A stretch of DNA of 22,811 nucleotides, taken from positions 1-22,811 of the forward strand of contig JACKPQ010000006.1 of NCBI GenBank assembly GCA_024233435.1, read 5' to 3'. A program made the translations under genes and the position numbers. This DNA comes from Chlamydiales bacterium. GTDB lineage: Bacteria; Chlamydiota; Chlamydiia; Chlamydiales; JACKPQ01. The first letter of the stretch is position 1. Every line of letters starts with the position of its first letter. Positions 7,912 to 15,362 of this stretch are shown here, in pieces. The notes under the pieces are model-generated. The model saw nothing but the letters and a program-made list of their open reading frames with translations. It did no database searches and had not been told where the DNA came from.

Positions 7912-9605
7912 TGGAAGAAACAACCTTAATTAGTCCTACCGACATCGAGCTATTCATGCGCGGTGTCCACTACGAGCTTTATAATCTTTTGGGCGCGCAC
8001 CAAAAAGAGGGTGGCGTGCATTTTGCTCTTTGGGCAAAAAATGCTGCCCAGGTTTATCTAGCAGGCGATTTTAACCAGTGGCAGGAAAAAAGCTTGCCCA
8101 TGCATCGCAATGAAGCGGGCATTTGGGATATTTTTGTTCCAGGTGTTGCGGAGGGTTCTCAGTACAAGTATGTGATTGAAACAAAAGAAGGGCATTTGCT
8201 ATGGAAAGCTGACCCTTTTGCCTTTTATTCACAACTCCGCCCAGAAACAGCATCTGTTGTTGCAAACGTTGATGGTTATGAATGGGCACCCTTTGAGCAT
8301 AACAAAGAAGGGCCAATCAGCATCTATGAAGTGCACATTGGCTCCTGGAAAAAGGGCTTGGGCTACCGCGATGCAGCGCACGCGCTTGCTAAATATTGCA
8401 TAGATCTTGGCTTTACTCATATAGAATTAATGCCAATCACCGAATATCCCTTAGATGCTTCATGGGGGTATCAAGTCAGTGGCTATTTTGCCCCGACAGC
8501 CCGTTACGGGACCGTACGAGATTTCCAATATTTTGTAGATCACATGCACAAAAATGGCATCGGAGTTATTTTGGACTGGGTGCCTAGCCATTTTCCTACA
8601 GATGGGTTTAGTTTAGCCCAATTTGATGGTACGCCTCTTTTTGAATATAGCCATCCGCTGATGGGCTTCCATCCTCAATGGAATACCTACATTTTTGACT
8701 ACGCTAGTCCGCGCGTGTGCAACTTTTTGCTTGCAAGCGCCCTTTTTTGGTTTGATAAATACCACATTGATGGATTGCGCATCGACGCTGTTGAATCCAT
8801 CATCATGCGGGATTTTGCAAAGCAAGATTTTATCCCTAATATTCATGGCGGTCGTGAAAATTTAGAAGCCATGAATTTTTTAAAGCACCTTAACGCAGCT
8901 GTTAAAGAGCGCTATCCCAATGCAATTATGTGCGCTGAAGACTCAAGCTATCATGCAGGCATTACTCACCAAGAAGGTCTCAATTTCGATTACAAGTGGG
9001 CATTAGGGTGGATGACCGACACCTTCAATTTTTTCCAAACACCCTTTGAACACCGTGATCTATCCCGCATTACCTGTATTTTTGATTACATTTTTACAGA
9101 GCGCTTTATTGTCCCTTTATCGCATGACGAGGTTGTGCATGAAAAGAGAAGCTTACTTGAAAAAATGCCAGGCGATGAAGGGCAAAAGCTTGCAGGCTTG
9201 CGGATGCTCTTTGCATGGATGTTTTGCTCGCCTGGAAGGCCCCTGTTATTTATGGGTGCCGAGATTGCTCAAAAGGGGGAGTGGAACTTTTCAGAAAGTT
9301 TAGATTGGGAACATGCAAACAATCAAATACAAAAATGCTTACGCGATTTAAATCAAATCTACTGCTCAGGTCTATTTGAAAGCGATTTTGACGCAGGAAT
9401 GAAATGGGAAGTTGGCGAATATTTTACACTAAGACGCGGTGGATACGTGGCCCTTTTCAATTTTACAACAAATGCGTATTCTGTTGATGTACCACAAGGG
9501 GCTTTTACAACAGATAACCCCGAGTATGGAGGGATGGGAAGAGCGGGGTTGCCGCCATTAACAACAATTATTTATGACGAAAAAAGAATATCTAAACCTG
9601 CTTGA
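7911..9605 (+). CDS. glgB: 1,4-alpha-glucan branching enzyme GlgB, short form
   Basis: Makes alpha-1,6 branch points in glycogen; GH13 family, cytoplasmic. The 564-aa protein starts with a CBM48 domain (about residues 20-110; GGVHFALWAKNAAQVYLAGDFN). The TIM barrel follows, with YEVHIGSWK, ELMPITEYPLDASWGYQ, nucleophile D292 in GLRIDAVES, acid E343 in CAEDSS and the stabilising D406 in LSHDEVVH. After SLDWEH a shortened beta domain ends in GGMGRAGLPPLTTIIY. E. coli GlgB has 728 residues, so the N1 domain is missing and the C-terminal domain is reduced. The region-IV sequence reads HEKRSL where HGKGSL is usual. ATG 7911 overlaps the previous stop as TGATG (a GTG at 7908 is the alternative). 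The 3' end overlaps ligA by 32 nt. Confidence 0.95.
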   Translation: MEETTLISPTDIELFMRGVHYELYNLLGAHQKEGGVHFALWAKNAAQVYLAGDFNQWQEKSLPMHRNEAGIWDIFVPGVAEGSQYKYVIETKEGHLLWKADPFAFYSQLRPETASVVANVDGYEWAPFEHNKEGPISIYEVHIGSWKKGLGYRDAAHALAKYCIDLGFTHIELMPITEYPLDASWGYQVSGYFAPTARYGTVRDFQYFVDHMHKNGIGVILDWVPSHFPTDGFSLAQFDGTPLFEYSHPLMGFHPQWNTYIFDYASPRVCNFLLASALFWFDKYHIDGLRIDAVESIIMRDFAKQDFIPNIHGGRENLEAMNFLKHLNAAVKERYPNAIMCAEDSSYHAGITHQEGLNFDYKWALGWMTDTFNFFQTPFEHRDLSRITCIFDYIFTERFIVPLSHDEVVHEKRSLLEKMPGDEGQKLAGLRMLFAWMFCSPGRPLLFMGAEIAQKGEWNFSESLDWEHANNQIQKCLRDLNQIYCSGLFESDFDAGMKWEVGEYFTLRRGGYVALFNFTTNAYSVDVPQGAFTTDNPEYGGMGRAGLPPLTTIIYDEKRISKPA

Positions 9606-11583
9606 AACCATTGCCAAGCATGATAAATACTACTTTGAGCACAACAATCCGCGCATATCTGATTATGATTACGATCAGCTCGTTTTAAAAGCCAAAAAAA
9701 TCGAAAAAGAGCATCCAGAGTGGGTTATTGATACCACTCCGACAAAGCACGTAGGCGAGCGCACAACCAAAGGCTTTAAGCACGTGCGTCACAAATTTCC
9801 AATGCTGTCTTTAGCAAATACGTATTCACCAGAAGAGGTTGAAGATTGGGTCAAGCGCGTTCAAAAACTACTGGGGACAGAGCATTTTGAAATGTGCATG
9901 GAGCTGAAAATGGATGGAACAGCGATTTCATTGCTTTATGAAAACGGCCAGCTTACACGAGCTGTAACGCGCGGAGATGGAAAAAAAGGAGATGATGTTA
10001 CAGAAAATATCCTGACAATTAAATCCCTTCCCCATCAACTCAAAGGGGCTCATCCACCAAAAGAGCTAGAAGTACGCGCTGAAGTTTTTATGCCTAAGAG
10101 TGTTTTCCATGCTCTGAATCGAGAAAAAGAAAAAGCTGGCGAAGATCTATACGCTAATCCGCGCAACGCTGCAGCAGGGTCGCTAAAACTTTTGGATTCA
10201 GAGTTGTGCGCAAAAAGAAAGCTCGACATCATCTGCTATGGCATTCCCGACCCGCGCTCTGCAGATATTGAAAAACAGAGCCAGATCCACACCTATCTAA
10301 AAAAGTTGGGGTTGCCAGTCTTTAGTGAAAATCACTATGGGAGTGCAAAATCGGTAAAAGAGCTTTTTCATTTTGCAGAGCGCATAGAGAAAGAGCGTCC
10401 CAAAATGTCTTATGAAATCGATGGGATTGTGATCAAGGTCGATGCATTAAAAAGCCATGATAGGCTAGGTGTGACAGGTAAGTCGCCTCGCTGGGCTGTT
10501 GCCTATAAATTTGCCCCAGAGCAGGCCTTTACCGTCATTGAAGATATCACTGTGCAAGTGGGTCGCACAGGCGTTTTAACTCCCGTAGCAGAGCTAAAAC
10601 CTGTCCACGTTGCAGGCAGCACCATCGCGCGTGCTACACTCCATAATGAGCAAGAGATCGAGCGCAAAGATTTTCGAGTTGGCGATACCGTGATTATCGA
10701 AAAAGGTGGCGATGTCATTCCAAAAGTTGTTTCCGTTGTCCAATCCAAGCGAAAAGCCCATTCAAAGGTCTGGAAAATGCCTAACCGTTGTCCTGCGTGT
10801 GGTGCAAGCGTTGAGCGCAATGTAGGCGAGGTAGCTGTGCGCTGCCCAAATAAAAAAGAGTGTCCAGCACAAAATTTACGTCGCTTTGAGTTTTTTGTGT
10901 CTAAAAATGCAATGGATATCGATCACATGGGTCCTAAAGTCATTGAAAAGTTGAGTGATGCAGGGTTGCTGCAAAGCCTGCCAAGCATCTATCGGCTCAC
11001 GGCAGAGGATCTTGAAAACATTGAAGGGTTTCAAGAAAAGTCCATCGAGAATCTACTTGCAAGCATCGAAGCTTCAAAAGAGACAACTCTAGCCCGTTTT
11101 TTGCTTGCCATTGGCATCAAATACATTGGAGAGGGGACTGCCGATTTGATCGCACAAGAGGCCGGATCGCTTAAAAACGTCATGAAAATGGACTATGAAA
11201 CCCTCTGCGAGATTGATGGAGTTGGAGAAAAAGGTGCACAATCAGTTGTCGATTTCTTCAAAGATAAACACCACTGTCACGAAGTTGAAGAGCTCATTGA
11301 GCTTGGCATTCGACCCAAAGTGCGCTCAAGCGTGAAAAAACAAGAACATGTATTTGACGGCAAAACTTTCGTGCTTACAGGCGGATTGGAAGGCTATACG
11401 CGCAGTGAGGCTGCAGAGCTCATCAAGGAGCGCGGAGGCAAAGTGTCGTCGTCTGTGAGTCAGAAAACCGATTATGTTTTAGTTGGTGAGGACCCAGGAT
11501 CAAAATACGAGAAAGCAAAAAAGCTTGGCGTAAAATGCATCACTGAGGCAGAATTCAAAAAGTTAATTAACCTGGAGGTTTAA
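9574..11583 (+). CDS. ligA: NAD-dependent DNA ligase LigA
   Basis: Seals nicks during replication and repair using NAD. The 669-aa length is normal. The Ia domain opens with HDKYYFEHNNPRISDYDYDQL. The nucleotidyl-transferase domain has the adenylated lysine K112 in ELKMDG, with the later motif SYEIDGIVIKVD. An OB fold and a four-cysteine zinc finger follow (CPACG...CPNKKECPAQN, about residues 408-432). Then come helix-hairpin-helix repeats and a C-terminal BRCT domain (about 590-669; FDGKTFVLTGGLEGYTRSEA). The start lies within glgB and keeps the conserved N-terminus complete, so the 32-nt overlap appears real. No separate promoter is visible. Confidence 0.97.
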   Translation: MTKKEYLNLLETIAKHDKYYFEHNNPRISDYDYDQLVLKAKKIEKEHPEWVIDTTPTKHVGERTTKGFKHVRHKFPMLSLANTYSPEEVEDWVKRVQKLLGTEHFEMCMELKMDGTAISLLYENGQLTRAVTRGDGKKGDDVTENILTIKSLPHQLKGAHPPKELEVRAEVFMPKSVFHALNREKEKAGEDLYANPRNAAAGSLKLLDSELCAKRKLDIICYGIPDPRSADIEKQSQIHTYLKKLGLPVFSENHYGSAKSVKELFHFAERIEKERPKMSYEIDGIVIKVDALKSHDRLGVTGKSPRWAVAYKFAPEQAFTVIEDITVQVGRTGVLTPVAELKPVHVAGSTIARATLHNEQEIERKDFRVGDTVIIEKGGDVIPKVVSVVQSKRKAHSKVWKMPNRCPACGASVERNVGEVAVRCPNKKECPAQNLRRFEFFVSKNAMDIDHMGPKVIEKLSDAGLLQSLPSIYRLTAEDLENIEGFQEKSIENLLASIEASKETTLARFLLAIGIKYIGEGTADLIAQEAGSLKNVMKMDYETLCEIDGVGEKGAQSVVDFFKDKHHCHEVEELIELGIRPKVRSSVKKQEHVFDGKTFVLTGGLEGYTRSEAAELIKERGGKVSSSVSQKTDYVLVGEDPGSKYEKAKKLGVKCITEAEFKKLINLEV

Positions 11584-11586
11584 AAA

Positions 11587-12171
11587 ATGAAGAAATCTAT
11601 ATTTTTAGCTGCGCTTATCGGGGGCATTATAGCCTTTGTGTGGAGCATGTTATCATGGACAGTATTCCCGTGGTACAAATCACAATTTAAGCAATTCAAA
11701 GATAGCGAGCAGGTTTCTGATCTTGTGCGCGAGCAAGTCACTGAAGGGGGCGTCTACATGCTTCCGGGCTGCTGTGGTGATTGCGCAACAAAAGAAGCTG
11801 AAGCAGAGTGGAAGCAAAACTACGAGCGTGGCCCGATCATGTTTGCATCGATTTCACCTAAAGGGGAGAAATTCAGCATGGTTCAAAACATTATCGTGCA
11901 ATTTGTGATGCTGTTTGTCGCTTCGCTGCTTATCGGCTATATTTTGAGCGAATTTAAATCGAATAGCGCCTACGGAGAGCGTGTATTTGCAGTCACAGTT
12001 ATAGGACTTATCATTGCGATACTCACAGCCATTCCCTATTGGAACTGGTGGCATTTTCCTGCAGGGTATACAATCATTAGCTTTTGCGATGCAATTGTCA
12101 TGTGGTTTCTAGCAGGTCTTGGAATTGCTAAGTTTGCGCATCCAGCGCCCGCACCTAAGAAGAAGAAATAA
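11587..12171 (+). CDS. Conserved four-helix membrane protein
   Basis: A 194-aa integral membrane protein starting 3 nt after the ligA stop, with GGAGG at 11574-11578 as its ribosome site inside ligA. Hydrophobic helices lie at about 5-25, 101-121, 132-150 and 160-181. The 75-residue loop between helices 1 and 2 contains MLPGCCGDC (C62, C63, C66), which could bind metal or form disulfides. The order 'helix, FPWY, EGGVYMLPG, GPIMFASISPKGE' resembles uncharacterised membrane proteins of other Gram-negative bacteria, but I cannot name the family. The C-terminus ends in a short lysine tail (PKKKK). It is the last gene of the glgB-ligA group and is followed by a strong hairpin. Confidence 0.82.
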   Translation: MKKSIFLAALIGGIIAFVWSMLSWTVFPWYKSQFKQFKDSEQVSDLVREQVTEGGVYMLPGCCGDCATKEAEAEWKQNYERGPIMFASISPKGEKFSMVQNIIVQFVMLFVASLLIGYILSEFKSNSAYGERVFAVTVIGLIIAILTAIPYWNWWHFPAGYTIISFCDAIVMWFLAGLGIAKFAHPAPAPKKKK

Positions 12172-12178
12172 AAATAGA

Positions 12179-12202
12179 AATGCCCCCATTTTTGGGGGCA
12201 TT
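12179..12202. terminator. Strong hairpin, probable terminator; U-tract on the minus strand
   Basis: A perfect 10-bp stem, AATGCCCCCA (12179-12188) and TGGGGGCATT (12193-12202), closes a TTTT loop. On the plus strand it is followed by CAATAGG rather than a U-run, so it is an imperfect terminator for the ligA group. On the minus strand the stem is followed by TTCTATTTTTATTT. That is a good intrinsic terminator for leftward transcription running through the racemase gene. Confidence 0.7.
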
Positions 12203-12210
12203 CAATAGGC

Positions 12211-12216
12211 TATTAT
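12211..12216 (+). promoter_or_regulatory. -10-like box 5 nt before the racemase-family ATG
   Basis: TATTAT at 12211-12216 lies 5 nt before the ATG at 12222. The sequence between is all A/T, with no Shine-Dalgarno. A -35 at 17 bp would fall within the preceding hairpin and is not convincing. Supported mainly by analogy with other SD-less genes in this window. Confidence 0.25.
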
Positions 12217-12221
12217 AAAAA

Positions 12222-12902
12222 ATGAAAGTTGTAGGTATTGTTTCAGTTTGTGCCGGAGGCTCCCAGAGCTTCTTTTCACAGTTTATGGCGCGCTGTCTAT
12301 CACATTACCAGTCAAGATCACCAGAGATCATTCTCCATCAGGCCCCATTTACAGAGTATCAAGAAGCAATCGATTCTAAAAATCTTGCTGATTTTGAGCG
12401 GCCGCTATTGAAATCCTTAAAAAAAATAAAACAATGGGGCGCTGATTTTGCTGTTATTCCTAATAACACAGTACAAGCCGCCGTGGAGTCCATTAAAGCA
12501 AAATCACCGATTCACATTTTAAATTTAGTTGAGCTTGTAGCATGTGAGTGCGCAGAGCAAAAGGCCGATAAAGTGCTCATTTTGGGCACGTTGCAGCTCA
12601 TTCAATCATCGGTATATCAACGCGAACTTCAAAAGCAAAACGTTAACTGGGGGGTGCTTGATCTCCAGTCTATCGAATTGATGACCCATGAGATCTTAGC
12701 TGCGATGCGTTTAGGAGGCGATACGTTCAGTTTAAGTATAGAGCTGGACGCTATTGTCCGAGATGCTGCTTGTAATTACGATGTGGTGCTTTTGGCTTGT
12801 TCTGAGTTGGTAGGAGCCTATCATGGACGTCTTGACACCTTGACAATTGATCCTATTAGCCTTTTGGCTGAACAGGCAATCCAAAAAGCTATGGCTAGTT
12901 AG
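12222..12902 (+). CDS. Asp/Glu/hydantoin racemase-family protein lacking the first catalytic cysteine
   Basis: A 226-aa member of the cofactor-independent amino-acid racemase superfamily (aspartate racemase, YgeA, Asp/Glu/hydantoin racemases). It has the opening VVGIVSVCAGGSQSFF, the first active-site strand GADFAVIPNNTV and the second active-site segment VVLLACSELVG. In two-cysteine racemases the first motif is usually PCNT; here the cysteine position is N81. The second cysteine, C193, remains. One-sided proton transfer occurs in relatives such as YgeA (Thr/Cys) and arylmalonate decarboxylase (single Cys), so the activity may be narrowed, altered or non-racemising. It could supply a D-amino acid for peptidoglycan, but no cell-wall genes are adjacent. 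There is no Shine-Dalgarno. Its stop overlaps by 4 nt the stop of a convergent minus-strand gene. Confidence 0.83.
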   Translation: MKVVGIVSVCAGGSQSFFSQFMARCLSHYQSRSPEIILHQAPFTEYQEAIDSKNLADFERPLLKSLKKIKQWGADFAVIPNNTVQAAVESIKAKSPIHILNLVELVACECAEQKADKVLILGTLQLIQSSVYQRELQKQNVNWGVLDLQSIELMTHEILAAMRLGGDTFSLSIELDAIVRDAACNYDVVLLACSELVGAYHGRLDTLTIDPISLLAEQAIQKAMAS

Positions 12903-13333
12903 TCGTAGATTCTACTATCGGAAGGTGTGTGCTCTTCAAGGAAAAGCTCTCCGTATGCCCCAATAGCTGCTCCGATGAACCCGCCAATTGCTGTAAAGCA
13001 GACGCCATGTATAAATTGACTATAGGCGGTGCGCACTGCATTGATATGGGGGATAAGGCGTGTTAGATAATCAGAAGGACCAAGCGCACGCGGAGGTGTG
13101 AAAGTGTATGAGTGGGTCAGATACCCTATACATGCTCCTGCAAGAATTATTGCGGGCATCCTTAAGGATGCTGCAAGCGATTTAAATTTAGGGTTTTCGT
13201 AGGTGTTTTTTAAGCCAGATATGACAGAATTTGCTATGTTATTAATGGCGTCCCATGCAATTTGAGAGTAGTTTATTTTATAAATATTTTTGTATGATAC
13301 ATTTTGGCTATCAATGTTTAAAACATCAGACAT
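12899..13333 (-). CDS. Small glycine-zipper membrane protein, unknown function
   Basis: A 144-aa protein of unknown family. The N-terminal 50 residues are polar (IDSQNVSYKN...). Two hydrophobic segments follow at about 59-73 (MPAIILAGACIGYL) and 108-130 (FIHGVCFTAIGGFIGAAIGAYG), then a short acidic tail, EEHTPSDSRIYD. The second segment is a glycine zipper (GxxxGxxxG at 117, 121, 125). The start has a modest AGGTG (13343-13339) 5 nt upstream. It lies head-to-tail behind a second small glycine-zipper protein (13501-13884). A chlamydial inclusion-membrane or type III-secreted protein is conceivable, but the loop between the two segments is longer than in a typical bilobed Inc motif. It overlaps the racemase stop by 4 nt. 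Confidence 0.68.
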   Translation of the reverse strand: MSDVLNIDSQNVSYKNIYKINYSQIAWDAINNIANSVISGLKNTYENPKFKSLAASLRMPAIILAGACIGYLTHSYTFTPPRALGPSDYLTRLIPHINAVRTAYSQFIHGVCFTAIGGFIGAAIGAYGELFLEEHTPSDSRIYD

Positions 13334-13450
13334 AAAATCACCTGGTTCTAATTGTTTAGATGGCTATATATTAAAAAATAATCTGATTAATGTCAACTAT
13401 AAACATTTTTATTTTTAATTCTGATGAAGGGAATAATTTTGAAAAATAAC

Positions 13451-13490
13451 AGTAAAAATTTGAGTGCCCCCGTAAATGGAGCACTCAAAG
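13451..13490 (-). terminator. Rho-independent terminator of the 13501-13884 gene
   Basis: Read leftward, CTTTGAGTGC (13490-13481) pairs with GCACTCAAA (13467-13459), a 9-bp stem around a 13-nt loop. It is followed at once by TTTTTAC (13458-13452). It lies 11 nt past the stop at 13501, so it fits as the terminator of that gene and separates it from the 12899-13333 gene. Confidence 0.75.
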
Positions 13491-13500
13491 CCTGGGTTGA

Positions 13501-13884
13501 TTACCGGTTGAGAAGGATGTTTGATGCAACTGGAGCAATAAGTACTCCAACTGATACTCCAGCTAAGCCGCCTATAAGGCGGAACATGTATTTTGTGCAA
13601 ATATCAGCTTTATTTCCGGTGGTATCTGTTTTGCTCGCGGGGTACAATCCGCCTATAATAGCTCCTACTCCGCCGCCTAGAAAGCTAGAAGCTAGAATAA
13701 AATTAGCTTTGCCTTCTGAGCTTTGTGGTAAGCTAATGCGTCCTGAGTAAAGCGCTAGTGCTGCAACTGCAACAGCTGAAGTTGCAGTAGCAACAGCTGC
13801 TAGCTGATATTTGTGGTTTTGAATAAATTTTTTGCTACTTGCGTAAGCACTTTGAACAATGTTCATATTAAAAATTGCTGTCAT
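13501..13884 (-). CDS. Small three-segment glycine-zipper membrane protein, unknown function
   Basis: A 127-aa protein of unknown family. Three hydrophobic segments lie at about 28-46 (Ala/Val-rich), 62-81 and 101-123. Segments two and three are glycine zippers (LGGGVGAIIGG and IGGLAGVSVG). The N-terminus, about 25 residues, is polar with SSKKFIQNHK. The start is well supported, with AAGGAG (13896-13891) 6 nt before the ATG at 13884. It has its own promoter-like sequence and its own terminator. The zippers invite comparison with oligomerising membrane proteins or secreted inclusion-membrane proteins, but no sequence match is recognised. It shares layout, not obvious residue identity, with the gene at 12899-13333. 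Confidence 0.72.
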   Translation of the reverse strand: MTAIFNMNIVQSAYASSKKFIQNHKYQLAAVATATSAVAVAALALYSGRISLPQSSEGKANFILASSFLGGGVGAIIGGLYPASKTDTTGNKADICTKYMFRLIGGLAGVSVGVLIAPVASNILLNR

Positions 13885-13917
13885 AACATTCTCCTTTAAG
13901 TTGTTAAACTGTCATTA

Positions 13918-13946
13918 ATTATTTATTATATTATAATAAATGTAAA
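13918..13946 (-). promoter_or_regulatory. Candidate promoter of the 13501-13884 gene
   Basis: Minus strand: TTTACA (13946-13941; 5 of 6) and AATAAT (13923-13918; 5 of 6) with 17-bp spacing. The region is AT-rich, which raises the chance of a false match. Confidence 0.4.
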
Positions 13947-13970
13947 CGCATATTAATTAATTTAATTCAT

Positions 13971-13987
13971 AAAATCTTGAAGATTTT
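13971..13987. terminator. AT-rich hairpin after miaB, weak terminator candidate
   Basis: AAAATC (13971-13976) and GATTTT (13982-13987) flank a 5-nt loop, 12 nt past the miaB stop on the minus strand. The stem is AT-rich and the following U-run is poor, so termination here would be weak. Confidence 0.3.
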
Positions 13988-13998
13988 CTTTTAATTAT

Positions 13999-15330
13999 TT
14001 ATAATAAGGCGCTTATCTTAAGCTCTCCAACAAGGGTTTCGTGATTGCAGCTGTGTACTTGGACATTTTGCAGGGTGCCAATGAGAGATTTGGGGCCCTT
14101 AAAGATCACTTTTTTCCAGCAGCGAGTGCGTCCATAGAGGTAGCCGTCTTTATTTTGGCGTTCAACGAGCACTTCAAGCGTTGTATCGAGCAGGTTTTGA
14201 CGATGCTCGGCTGCGATGGTGCTGTGTAGATCCATGAGGCGGTGGAGGCGATCTTGCTTGACCTCTTCAGGGATATCGTCTTTCCAGCGCATGGCCGGTG
14301 TGCCCTTGCGGGGTGAGTAGGTGTAGAGGAATGCGACCGAGTAGCGGATTTGCTTGAAGACATCGAGCGTTTCGCAAAACTCTTCTTCTGTTTCTGTGGG
14401 GAATCCAACGATAATATCCGTGCCAAGAGAGACGTTGGGCACGATCTTCTTTAGCAGCTCGACTTTTTCAAAATATTGATCCTTCGTATAGATGCGGTGC
14501 ATTTTTTTAAGGATGCGAGAGGAGCCTGCCTGAATGGGGAAATGGACAAATTCGCAGAGTGAGGGGAGTGTTGCAATAGCGTGCATGAGCTCTTCTGTGA
14601 TATCGATAGGGTGAGAGGTGAGAAAACGAATGCGCTCAATGCCCTCAATTGCATCAAGATGGTAGAGCAAGTCATGGAAAAGCGTTTTCCATTCGGGCTG
14701 ATCTTTGCCATAGCTATTGACATTTTGCCCAAGAAGAGTGATTTCCTTGTAGCCTTGATCGGCAAGCATCCGCACTTCTTTTTTGATATCTTCAAGCGGG
14801 CGCGACACTTCTTGACCACGTGTGTAGGGGACAACACAGTAGGTGCAGAACTTGTCACAGCCACGAATAATGGAGACATGGGCTTTGATCTTATCGTCTC
14901 GTCTAGCGACAAGGTAATCAAGATTTTCTTCAAATTGATCGGTTGTTCTAATTGATTTTTGACCTAAATGAATGACCTCATCCAAGACAGTTGATAGATC
15001 TGTAATATTGTTTGTGCCAAGAACAAAATCAACATGGGGCAACTTGCGAAAAAGAGTCTCCTTTTTGGCCATGGCCATACAGCCAGTTACGCCAATAATG
15101 GGACGATTTTTGGTTCGACGAGAGATTTGGCCGATCTTTCCCATCACCTTTCGCTCTGCTAAATCGCGGATCGAGCAGGTATTAAAAAGCATCATGTCAG
15201 CTTCTGTTTCGTCAAAAACTTGTTTTAATCCTTTCTGGATCAATTGGCCGACCATGATTTCGGTATCGAGTTCATTCATCTGGCAGCCGTAGGTGCGAAT
15301 AAAGAAAGTTTTTGGCATTTGTCGTTGCAT
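13999..15330 (-). CDS. miaB: tRNA-2-methylthio-N6-dimethylallyladenosine synthase MiaB
   Basis: A radical-SAM methylthiotransferase that thiomethylates i6A37 of tRNAs reading UNN codons. It is 443 aa from the ATG at 15330, preferred over an upstream TTG because GAGGA (15343-15339) lies 8 nt before it. The N-terminal UPF0004 domain carries the second iron-sulfur cluster ligands C16 (YGCQMNELD), C52 (FNTCSIRD) and C84 (VTGCMA). The radical-SAM cluster is C158, C162 and C165 in RGCDKFCTYCVVPYTRG. The C-terminal TRAM domain covers about residues 375-440. The NTCSIRDLAE and YTRGQEVSRP signatures favour MiaB over MtaB or RimO. It diverges from rplM. Confidence 0.96.
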   Translation of the reverse strand: MQRQMPKTFFIRTYGCQMNELDTEIMVGQLIQKGLKQVFDETEADMMLFNTCSIRDLAERKVMGKIGQISRRTKNRPIIGVTGCMAMAKKETLFRKLPHVDFVLGTNNITDLSTVLDEVIHLGQKSIRTTDQFEENLDYLVARRDDKIKAHVSIIRGCDKFCTYCVVPYTRGQEVSRPLEDIKKEVRMLADQGYKEITLLGQNVNSYGKDQPEWKTLFHDLLYHLDAIEGIERIRFLTSHPIDITEELMHAIATLPSLCEFVHFPIQAGSSRILKKMHRIYTKDQYFEKVELLKKIVPNVSLGTDIIVGFPTETEEEFCETLDVFKQIRYSVAFLYTYSPRKGTPAMRWKDDIPEEVKQDRLHRLMDLHSTIAAEHRQNLLDTTLEVLVERQNKDGYLYGRTRCWKKVIFKGPKSLIGTLQNVQVHSCNHETLVGELKISALL

Positions 15331-15362
15331 AGCATTGGTCCTCAAGGATTATTTGAAGGCCT

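Noticed and set aside
9574..9605. A frameshift joining glgB to ligA
   Set aside because: The glgB C-terminus reaches the normal LPPLTTIIY end and the LigA N-terminus is complete, so a true 32-nt overlap is the simpler reading.
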